Positions 27,224-34,625 of a DNA stretch of 64,000 nt are shown here, piece by piece. Every line of letters begins with the position of its first letter. Position 1 is the first letter of the stretch. The DNA comes from JBBKXR01 sp037969585 (GTDB lineage: Bacteria; Verrucomicrobiota; Verrucomicrobiia; Verrucomicrobiales; DEV007): positions 1 to 64,000 of the forward strand of contig JBBKXR010000223.1 of assembly GCA_037969585.1 (NCBI GenBank). Direction: 5' to 3'. The translations under genes were made by a program, and so were the position numbers. The notes under the pieces were generated by a model that had not been told where the DNA came from, searched no databases, and saw only the letters and a list, made by a program, of their open reading frames with translations.

Positions 27224-28237
27224 CTAATACTGCTGCTGCTGCTGTTCTTCCTGCTCGCGCTGCCGAACTCGCTCCACTTGCGCGTGCATCTGACTACTGA
27301 AAAACTGCTCGGCGCTGCCCCTCTGCTTGTCTTTGCGCAGCAGAAAATAGCGCTCCATCAGCGCAAACCCGATCTTGTTCAAATCGATCTGAATCGAATC
27401 AACGTAATCATGTAAGCCCATACGGCCGATCTCCTCGACGCCGGAAAAATTCAGACGCGCGAGCAGTGCTCCCGCAGCACGCTCGGCTTCATTCAGATAC
27501 TCGGCCGTGTTGGTTCCGGAGATCATCCGCAACAGCTCGTGAATTCTGCCCACCGAAAACCGCACCGAGCGCGGAAAGGTCGTCGAAAATAACAGCAGCG
27601 TCGATACCGTCGCCGCGTCGACCTCACCTTCGTTGCGCTGACGATGCTCCGCTGTCGCGCTGCATGCCCGCAGCATGGTATTCCACGCCGACTCCTCCTC
27701 CGATTTCGGCAAAAAATGCGGTAGATCGACGATACGACTGGTCTTGTCTGCTCGCTCCAAATACTCACCCAATTGCACAAACGCCCACACATCCGTACGC
27801 GGCAGAGAGGTGTTGATGATGCCGCGAAACTTCATCGACGATTGCACCACTCGATCGCAAATGATGGTGTGTCGGTTTCTGGTTTTGGAAGATAGCTCGT
27901 CCAGGCTTAACCAAAGCGCATTCAGCTCCAGCCACATCTCCTCCGAAATCTGATCGCGGACCGCGCGAGCATTTTCCCGGCCTTCAAACACGCAGCTCAT
28001 CACACTGTTAGAGTTCGCCCTCGAAGACACCATATAAGAGACTACATCCTCTTTAGATTTCTCGTCACCCATCTTGGTCACCTCGAGCAAGGGATGCCAC
28101 TTGTGGCGCTCCTCCGATGGCCGGGAAGTCATGTCGAGTAACTCGTTCTGATGGGCACTGACAAGACGTGCCAGATTATCAGCGCGCTCGACGTAGCGGC
28201 TCATCCAATGCAAATTTTCTGCGACTCGAGATAACAT
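27224..28237 (-). CDS. Standalone alpha-E domain protein (COG2307)
   Basis: The 337-residue all-helical protein starts MLSRVAENLHWMSRYVERAD, the family-typical N terminus, with Glu- and Arg-rich helices throughout (VWAFVQLGEYLERADKTSRI near 170). Function is unknown; alpha-E proteins are consistently encoded next to circularly permuted ATP-grasp genes and are thought to be partners or binding modules. The C terminus has a Glu/Gln-rich tail with five consecutive glutamines before the final Tyr, produced by a CTG/CAG run near 27229-27242. It follows the standalone ATP-grasp gene by 21 bases, and its alpha-E domain is paralogous to the C-terminal half of the fused protein. Confidence 0.9.
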   Translation of the reverse strand: MLSRVAENLHWMSRYVERADNLARLVSAHQNELLDMTSRPSEERHKWHPLLEVTKMGDEKSKEDVVSYMVSSRANSNSVMSCVFEGRENARAVRDQISEEMWLELNALWLSLDELSSKTRNRHTIICDRVVQSSMKFRGIINTSLPRTDVWAFVQLGEYLERADKTSRIVDLPHFLPKSEEESAWNTMLRACSATAEHRQRNEGEVDAATVSTLLLFSTTFPRSVRFSVGRIHELLRMISGTNTAEYLNEAERAAGALLARLNFSGVEEIGRMGLHDYVDSIQIDLNKIGFALMERYFLLRKDKQRGSAEQFFSSQMHAQVERVRQREQEEQQQQQY

Positions 28238-28258
28238 GATCGGTAGAATTAAATTTTG

Positions 28259-29722
28259 CTAGTCCGACTCCGGCGCAGCCCCGTCGCCGCGCAGCACCCA
28301 GGTATCCTTGCTGCCTCCACCCTGCGAAGAATTGACCACCAACGAGCCCTTGGTAAGTGCGACCCGAGTCAATCCTCCCGGCACCACCACCGTTTCTTTT
28401 CCGGTCAGCACGTAGGGTCGAAGGTCGACATGTCGCCCTTCCAGTTTTCCATCACAGAACGTCGGATGTCGCGACAGAGAGATCACCGGTTGACCGACGA
28501 AGCCACGCGGATTCGCCTTTATTTTACGCGAAAATTCCGCCTGCTCTTCTTTGGTCGACGCTGGACCGATCAACATGCCGTAACCACCGGCCTCATCGAC
28601 TGCCTTGATAACCAAGTTGCCAATGTTTTCCAACATGTATTTGAGATCGTCCTTTCGACCTCCCAGGAACGTTTCAATGTTCGGCAGAATCGGTTCCTCG
28701 GAGAGGTAAAAACGAATCATGTCCGGCACATACGTATAGGTCGCCTTGTCGTCAGCAACGCCGGTTCCGATCGCATTGACTAACATCACGTTGCCGGCGC
28801 GGTAAGCCTTCATCAGATCGGGAACTCCCAATTTCGAATCGCGATTAAAAAAGTGCGGGTCGAGAAAATCGTCATCGATGCGTCGATAGATCACGTCGAT
28901 CTGCACCAACCCTTCGGTGGTGTGCATGTAGACCTTTTCATTTTCGACCACAAGATCCCGGCCCTCGACAATCTCTATGCCCATTTGTCGAGCCAGGAAG
29001 GTGTGCTCGAAATAGGCGCTGTTATACTGCCCTGGCGTCAACACCACACAAACCGGAGTCTCCTGCTCCCGAGGTGACACGGATTTTAGCATTCGCAGCA
29101 GCTCTTTCGGATAATCCGAAACCCGCTCGACGTTCATCTTCCGATACAAATCCGGAAACGTCCGCTTCATCGCGAGACGGTTTTCGAGCATGTAGGACAC
29201 GCCCGACGGACAGCGACCATTGTCCTCCAGAACACAGTAGGTGCCCTTGCCATCACGAATCAAATCCGTGCCGCAAATGTGAATGTAGGTATCGTGTGGT
29301 AGCTTCAGGCCCGCGAACTCCGAGCGATTGTGCTTCGAGGTTTTCACCAACTCTTCCGGCACCTTGCCCGCTTTGAGTATCTCTCGATCCGAGTAGATGT
29401 CCTTCAGGAACATATTCAGCGCTTTGATTCGCTGACGCAGCCCGGCGTCGATCGTCGCCCACTCGTCGGCAGGGATGATTCGCGGAAACGGATCGAAGGG
29501 AAAAATTCGCTCAGTTCCCTGGCCATCCGAGTACACCGTGAAGGTGACGCCCTGCTTGAGAAAGGTACGCTCTAATGTGCGCAGGCTGGTTCTCATCCGC
29601 TGCGGCGTTAGTTTCTCGAAAAAGTCGGCCGCATCCTGATAGCCTTTCCGAAAACCGTCAGCACCATCGAGCACTGCTTCATCGAAAAAACCGTCCGTTT
29701 TATAATTCTGGAAGAACGCCAT
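28259..29722 (-). CDS. Standalone circularly permuted ATP-grasp protein (COG2308)
   Basis: This is a predicted ATP-dependent carboxylate-amine ligase. With ATG 29722 (MAFFQNYKTDGFFDEA) it has 487 residues, which fits the family; the open frame continues 23 codons further without similarity. Conserved family motifs are intact: LEDNGRCPSGVSY (165-177), YRRIDDDFLDP, the NAIGTGVADDKA segment, GGYGM and SSQGGGSKDTWVL near the C terminus. It is the first gene of the minus-strand operon and is followed by the alpha-E gene, the usual pairing. Its divergent neighbour is a third transglutaminase-like gene at 29900. It is the best candidate for the active ligase of the cluster. Confidence 0.92.
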   Translation of the reverse strand: MAFFQNYKTDGFFDEAVLDGADGFRKGYQDAADFFEKLTPQRMRTSLRTLERTFLKQGVTFTVYSDGQGTERIFPFDPFPRIIPADEWATIDAGLRQRIKALNMFLKDIYSDREILKAGKVPEELVKTSKHNRSEFAGLKLPHDTYIHICGTDLIRDGKGTYCVLEDNGRCPSGVSYMLENRLAMKRTFPDLYRKMNVERVSDYPKELLRMLKSVSPREQETPVCVVLTPGQYNSAYFEHTFLARQMGIEIVEGRDLVVENEKVYMHTTEGLVQIDVIYRRIDDDFLDPHFFNRDSKLGVPDLMKAYRAGNVMLVNAIGTGVADDKATYTYVPDMIRFYLSEEPILPNIETFLGGRKDDLKYMLENIGNLVIKAVDEAGGYGMLIGPASTKEEQAEFSRKIKANPRGFVGQPVISLSRHPTFCDGKLEGRHVDLRPYVLTGKETVVVPGGLTRVALTKGSLVVNSSQGGGSKDTWVLRGDGAAPESD

Positions 29723-29899
29723 CAAGAGCAGGAACTTAGCAGGTTCAATGCCAGTAGAAAGAGATTCCGTGGGATAATTGCTTCGCCGCACGATTTGGGA
29801 CGAATTCCTTTGGCAATCAAACCGTAACAGGCGACTAGCAAGAGTCGTCCTTCACCGCAGGCAGCGCAGCGCGTTTCACTCATCCAGTCATCCAGAAAA
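29723..29899. promoter_or_regulatory. Divergent intergenic region of the ATP-grasp cluster
   Basis: These 177 bases separate the start of the minus-strand ATP-grasp operon from the plus-strand transglutaminase gene and must hold both promoters. I could not assign convincing -35/-10 pairs or an operator. A shared regulator would be a natural consequence of this layout but none is encoded nearby. Confidence 0.45.
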
Positions 29900-30769
29900 A
29901 TGAAATTCTTGATAAACAGCTCCCTCTATTATCAGGCGTTCGACACTGCCACGGTCATTTGCTCACTGAATTGCCACCGATCAAACTCCCAGCAAATTCT
30001 CAACGAATCACTAACCACCAGTCGGCCGGTCAATTATCAAGAGTTGGTCGTGGGACTTGATGCCAACCGCTTTGCCCGCCTCGACATCACCGAACCTGGC
30101 GAGTTCTCCGTCAATTATCAGGCGATGGTTCAACTCAGCTCGTCGCGCGTCGACATGTCCCAGATCGAAGCCGCCACCGATGCATCGGCATTCAAAGCCG
30201 TATCGCTACCCTACCTGGCACCGAGCCGCTACGTCCCTTCGGATCGGATGCGCAAACTGGCCAATGACCTGTTTAGAAGTTTCGCCAGCCCTCTCAAGCA
30301 GGCACTCGCCATTGAGGATTGGCTATTTAAAAACCTCCAATACCAAATCGGCTCATCCGACGAGCAATCATGGAGCTTGGACACTTTCGAATCCCGCACC
30401 GGTGTGTGCCGCGATTTCGCCCATCTCGGCATCGCATTCTGCCGCGCCCTCAGCATTCCGGCGCGCTACGTCACTGTCTACGCCTATCAGCTGAATCCGC
30501 AGGATTTTCACGCAGTGTTCGAAGCCTTCATCGGCGGCCAGTGGTGGTTGTTCGACGGCACCCGCCTGGCCCCACTCAACGGAATGATCCGCATCGCCGC
30601 CGGACGTGATGCCGCCGAAACCCCACTCGGTAATCTGTTTGGCTCGGTTCAGGGACAAGGCGTGCATGTCGGTATTCAGCTCGCCGCCGGACAATCGGAC
30701 GGTGAGAATTTTTCCGTTGTGAATCGTGACAGTCTGCGCAGCGATGAACAGATGCTCTGCCTCGGTTAG
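29900..30769 (+). CDS. Transglutaminase-like protein (TGL-B)
   Basis: The 289-residue protein has the transglutaminase-like core with Cys170 (TGVCRDF), His204 (FHAVFEAF) and Asp219 (LFDGT), so the triad is present. The N-terminal part (about 1-110) is a beta-rich domain, different in detail from TGL-A. It lacks a signal peptide. It is transcribed away from the standalone ATP-grasp gene across a 177-base gap, so the two halves of the cluster may share control. Its His motif differs from the SHAW/LHAW of TGL-A and the DUF2126 protein, which suggests a separate subfamily and perhaps another substrate. Confidence 0.85.
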   Translation: MKFLINSSLYYQAFDTATVICSLNCHRSNSQQILNESLTTSRPVNYQELVVGLDANRFARLDITEPGEFSVNYQAMVQLSSSRVDMSQIEAATDASAFKAVSLPYLAPSRYVPSDRMRKLANDLFRSFASPLKQALAIEDWLFKNLQYQIGSSDEQSWSLDTFESRTGVCRDFAHLGIAFCRALSIPARYVTVYAYQLNPQDFHAVFEAFIGGQWWLFDGTRLAPLNGMIRIAAGRDAAETPLGNLFGSVQGQGVHVGIQLAAGQSDGENFSVVNRDSLRSDEQMLCLG

Positions 30770-31204
30770 TGGGTCAGTCGAAATCAACACGATCGGCGCT
30801 CATAGAACAGTGCCGGAGGCACAATAGATGGTAGCCCGGTGTGCAGGTCGCTCCGCGATCAAGCGCCGGGATAGGAACAATTAGTCAACCGAGCACCGGT
30901 AGGGGCGGTCGCGGGTCTCTGCGGAACCAGGGGCATCGGGCAAAGTTCTATCGCCCCATCCGGGACTTCCCGTCGGCGATTGGAGTTTTCCGGTGGCTCG
31001 GTCGCTATCGCTCCCTTCAACACCGGCTACCTTCTTTCGGGCGTCCAGCCCTGGCACGGAGTATCTTTCCGGTTCTTTACATGCCATTCGCCGTCAGCCT
31101 TCGCTGACACCATCACGCCATGGTGCTAAAACGTAACTGCCCCCACATTGGCCGAAGCTGCTTCATCACTCCCTCTTAGAACTTGAAACTGAACACTTAA
31201 AACT
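30770..31204. other. Intergenic region with dense inverted repeats
   Basis: There is no credible gene in these 435 bases. Inverted-repeat arms include ACCGAGCACCGG (30888-30899) against CCGGTGGCTCGGT (30990-31002), CCCGGTG (30836-30842) against CGCCGGG (30864-30870), and a small hairpin GTCAGCCTTCGCTGAC (31093-31108). The region could be a nest of dispersed repeats or a structured RNA. The promoter of the oxidoreductase at 31205 should lie at the right end. Confidence 0.6.
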
Positions 31205-32464
31205 ATGCCGCAGGCATCCAAACTCCGCTTCGCCGCCATCGGTTGCTTCCGTCAGGGATGGAAAGACGTCTCATCGATCGGCTCGCACGCCAAAGTCGAC
31301 GTCGTCGCCGCCTGCGACATCGATGAACGCCATTTCAAGAACGTCGACAAAGGCTGGCCCGGCATTCCGCACTACTCCGATTTTCGGAAAATGTTCGACG
31401 AGATGGGCGATGACTTCGATGCCGTCAACGTCTCGACGCCCGATCACTGCCACGCCGTCATCACCCAGGAAGCTCTCCGCCGAGGCAAGCACGTCTACTG
31501 TGAAAAGCCACTGACCCACACCGTCTGGGAAGCCCGCCAGATCGCCAGGCTCGCTGCCAAGGCCGGCGTTACCACGCGCATGGGCAACCAGATCCATTCT
31601 GAATTTCAGTACCGCACCACCAAGGCGATCGTTCAGGAAGAAAAGACGATCGGCAAAATCAAGGAAGTCCACACCTGGATCGACGCATCTGGCCATGGCC
31701 GTGCAGGCGAACTCCGACCACCCGGGAATCCAGAAAAGGCCCCCGCCGAAGTCGATTGGGACACTTGGATTGGACCCGCCCCGTATCGCGAATTCGGCCG
31801 TGCCGATCTCTACCATCCCTACGCCTGGCGCGACTGGCAGGACTTCGGCAGTGGCTCGATCGGAGACAACGGCTGTCATCTGCTCGATCCGCTGTTCACC
31901 GCGATGAACCTGACGGCACCGCTTTCCGTTCACGCCCAGCACAGTGGCATGAACGATCAGGTCTGGCCCGCGCAGGAAACCCTGAAATATACTTTCCCCG
32001 GCACCGAATATACCGCCGGCGACACCATCGACATCACCTGGTATGACGGTGGCCGCCGCCCCAAGCTCGGCATCAAAGGTGTCCCAGACGGACTCGCCCT
32101 GCCAACACCCGCTTCGATTTTAATCGGCGAAAAAGGACAACTCATCGTTCCTCACTGGGGCACGCCCAAGCTCTATCCCGAGGCCGATTTTGCCGATCAC
32201 CCGCTGCCCGACGTCGGCAGCCGCAATCACTGGCACGACTGGGTCGATGCCTGCCTCAGCGGCGAACCGATCAGTGACGACTTCGCCTACGCCGGTCCGC
32301 TCACCGAAGCCGTGCAGCTCGGCAACGTTGCTGTGCGCTTCCCCGGCCAACGCCTCGAGTGGGATGCGAAGAATCTCAAAATCACCAACGTTCCCGAGGC
32401 CAATCAATTCCTCACCAAAGCCTACCGCAAAGGCTGGGAAGTCGAGGAGCAGGCGTCGACGTAG
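31205..32464 (+). CDS. Gfo/Idh/MocA family oxidoreductase
   Basis: This 419-residue NAD(P)-dependent oxidoreductase carries an N-terminal Rossmann segment (FAAIGCFRQGWKD) and the signature EKPLTHTVWEAR near residue 100. The remainder (DWDTWIGPAPYREF, WHDWVDACLSG) matches the larger Gfo/Idh/MocA proteins common in planctomycetes and verrucomicrobia. It closely resembles the 46836 protein in residue order, for example the GNQIHS and MNDxVWPAQxTLKY segments, but has no Tat leader, so the pair are paralogues in different compartments. The substrate is unknown. It is followed by repeat sequence and the convergent DUF4838 operon. Confidence 0.87.
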   Translation: MPQASKLRFAAIGCFRQGWKDVSSIGSHAKVDVVAACDIDERHFKNVDKGWPGIPHYSDFRKMFDEMGDDFDAVNVSTPDHCHAVITQEALRRGKHVYCEKPLTHTVWEARQIARLAAKAGVTTRMGNQIHSEFQYRTTKAIVQEEKTIGKIKEVHTWIDASGHGRAGELRPPGNPEKAPAEVDWDTWIGPAPYREFGRADLYHPYAWRDWQDFGSGSIGDNGCHLLDPLFTAMNLTAPLSVHAQHSGMNDQVWPAQETLKYTFPGTEYTAGDTIDITWYDGGRRPKLGIKGVPDGLALPTPASILIGEKGQLIVPHWGTPKLYPEADFADHPLPDVGSRNHWHDWVDACLSGEPISDDFAYAGPLTEAVQLGNVAVRFPGQRLEWDAKNLKITNVPEANQFLTKAYRKGWEVEEQAST

Positions 32465-32473
32465 ATTCAGCCA

Positions 32474-32604
32474 AGTGGACGAAAATGTGATTCCGCCGTC
32501 CCGGCGGTCCCCGGTGGACGAGCAAAGTGGAGTAGATTCTTAATCTGCTTTCAGTGGCTCGGCTCGGCTTAGCTCGTCCACTGAGGCAGTTTGAAAAACT
32601 GCCC
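32474..32604. repeat. Composite intergenic repeat: module B followed by module A
   Basis: Module B (32474-32520) reads TGGACGAAAATGTGATTCCG, then the palindrome CCGCCGTCCCGGCGG (32493-32507), and ends GGTGGACGA. Module A follows with hairpins at 32532-32548 and GGCAGTTTGAAAAACTGCC (32585-32603), matching 20267-20343 in order and spacing. Finding both units end to end shows they are separate modules of one repeat system. It lies between two convergent genes. Confidence 0.85.
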
Positions 32605-32632
32605 CACTCACTCACTCACTCACTCACTCACT
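32605..32632. repeat. CACT tetranucleotide tract, seven copies, spanning a stop codon
   Basis: Seven perfect CACT units run directly after module A and cover the stop codon (TGA, plus-strand 32628-32630) of the DUF4838 gene. A change in unit number would not move the stop but a frame-altering slip could change the last residues. Effect on the protein is probably minor. Confidence 0.9.
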
Positions 32633-34625
32633 CCTTCTGCCACCTCGCCAACACCTCCGGCGACACATCCTTCCATTGGAAGCGTTTAAAATAGCCCCAG
32701 CTTCCCCATGCTACATTAGCCACATTCACCGCCAGCGGATGATTTTCAAAAATGTCCCGCGACGCCTCCCAATTGCGATCGAGCGCCTTGTGGGCCCGCT
32801 CCTTCATCTCCGGTGAAAGACGTCCACCGAGCGCCTGCCACTCACGATCGATCCGATAGATATCGCAGTAGGCATCGGTGTATTCCAGACCGACGCGTAG
32901 AAACTCCACTCGCGCTTTTGCCTTTACATCATCGTTCACCTTGGCCGCCGCCTCATCGAGAATGGCTCGCAATTCTGCAATCACCTCAGGCGTGTACGGC
33001 TCTGTCACCGTCAGCTCGTTGGTAGCGATTTCATCGGTCAGTTGCTCAAGTCGCAACAGATAACGTTTCACAGCGTCACCCCCGGCACCAAAACCCGCGC
33101 GGCAATAGTCATCGATCAGCGCATCGACATCGAGGTCCGGATTCCACAGTAACTTTGCCATGACGTAGTAGTTCAGCCCCTGTGTCGCCCAATTGTTCAT
33201 GCACGAATCGAGATCCGTACCGATCATGCTGTTGTGCGCGATCTTGCTGAAGTCCTCCGCCAGCTTGTGGGGGTAAATCGCCGGCGTCCCCTCGCGACGT
33301 CCCGCCAGCAGGAGATTCGAACGAAAGTAAATCTTCTCCGCTGCCGCCGCCCACGCATTCCAATCGGCGACGCCAAGATGCCGTCGCTCTTCATTAAGAT
33401 AGCTGACTCCGACATAGCGTATGGCAATGTTAGGATGAAGCTTCGCCTTCACCGGAGGCGCGGAGTAAACGCTATAGGCATCGGCGGTCAGCCAGACCTC
33501 CGGGTATACCGCTGCAACCTTGTCGGCGATAGCGTTGAAAAAATGCACGTAGCGATCGGTCAACGGCACATGCTCAAACTGTCGGCGATCGGCTCCCGGT
33601 GAGAAATCGGTGAGCATGATCTTACGCTCCGAAGGCGCATCGAGTTTTTCGCATGCGTCGCAAACACAAAACGAAGTCGTTCCGCCATCATTCGGCCCGA
33701 TGGCAACGCTTTTGTCTCCGGTCTTCTCAATGTGAGCGATGCGGTCTTTGGCGATCTGCTCGACCAAATCCTCGTTAGAAACGCAAAGCCGCGCGCGGCT
33801 CGCGCTGCGGCTCTGATCGCGGGAACCGCTTGGCTCCATCGCGAACCATTCCGGGTGCTGCGCACCAAATCGCTCCCAGTAATCGCCGTAAGAGTGTCCG
33901 GAAGCCAAGCCCAGCGACCCGCCCAGGCAATGCCAACTCGACCAGCCGGAATCCTCCGATTCGGTGACGTGCGCCGCGCGAAAAAACTTCTCGTAGTCGT
34001 CTTCCGTCACATGCAAAAGACCTCCGCCGATCTCCATTCGCTGCGACCAACTACTCGCCATTCGAATTTTACGCTGCACGATGAGCGGCGTCACTCGAAT
34101 ATCGAGCGATGCCACCTCGATGGTCTCCCGCTTTGGCACCACCTTGCCCAATTCGCCAGGCCACAAAAACCGAACTCCCAGCACTTCTTCCAAGAAAGTC
34201 GTCACTGCGTAGCGCGAGCCCTTATCGTCCACCGGTGCCAGATCGTCTGCACCGAGAATGACAATCGCGTTCTCCTCCGAATAGGTTTTTATCAAAATCC
34301 CGCCCGGCCCGAGTCCTTCCGCCGAAGCACCAAGCGCTGCCGCGGCCTCGCTCTCACCGAGCAACAGTCGGGTTCGCTTTTCATCCGCCGCCAGCTTGCC
34401 TTCGGGCACTGTCTCCAGCCGTGCACCCGACATTTGAAAAACATGATCACTGAGAATTTTCGCCCCGCTTTTCGCCGCCCCGGACGGACTTTGTGACAAT
34501 ACAATCAGCGCTGCGGCCTTGCCATCCCGAACAATAGGCAAGCCTTCCTGCGCGGTAAGAACAGGAGTTAGTACCCCTACAGCAATTGCACAAATCGTTA
34601 GTCGCCGGAGTAATTCATTCATCAT
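32628..34625 (-). CDS. Secreted DUF4838 domain protein
   Basis: The 665-residue protein begins with a signal peptide (LTICAIAVGVLTPVLTAQ) and has an N-terminal alpha/beta region (residues 30-160, with LLLGESEAAAALG) like the auxiliary domain before glycoside-hydrolase family 20-type barrels. The central DUF4838 region contains WHCLGGSLG, the Cys-rich CVCDACEKLD, and YRADAY-type segments with aromatic residues. Function is unassigned; the family is found beside polysaccharide-degrading enzymes, and a glycan-related role is likely. It is the last gene of the six-gene operon. Its start overlaps the sulfatase stop by 11 bases (ATG 34625, or 34622). Confidence 0.8.
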   Translation of the reverse strand: MMNELLRRLTICAIAVGVLTPVLTAQEGLPIVRDGKAAALIVLSQSPSGAAKSGAKILSDHVFQMSGARLETVPEGKLAADEKRTRLLLGESEAAAALGASAEGLGPGGILIKTYSEENAIVILGADDLAPVDDKGSRYAVTTFLEEVLGVRFLWPGELGKVVPKRETIEVASLDIRVTPLIVQRKIRMASSWSQRMEIGGGLLHVTEDDYEKFFRAAHVTESEDSGWSSWHCLGGSLGLASGHSYGDYWERFGAQHPEWFAMEPSGSRDQSRSASRARLCVSNEDLVEQIAKDRIAHIEKTGDKSVAIGPNDGGTTSFCVCDACEKLDAPSERKIMLTDFSPGADRRQFEHVPLTDRYVHFFNAIADKVAAVYPEVWLTADAYSVYSAPPVKAKLHPNIAIRYVGVSYLNEERRHLGVADWNAWAAAAEKIYFRSNLLLAGRREGTPAIYPHKLAEDFSKIAHNSMIGTDLDSCMNNWATQGLNYYVMAKLLWNPDLDVDALIDDYCRAGFGAGGDAVKRYLLRLEQLTDEIATNELTVTEPYTPEVIAELRAILDEAAAKVNDDVKAKARVEFLRVGLEYTDAYCDIYRIDREWQALGGRLSPEMKERAHKALDRNWEASRDIFENHPLAVNVANVAWGSWGYFKRFQWKDVSPEVLARWQKE

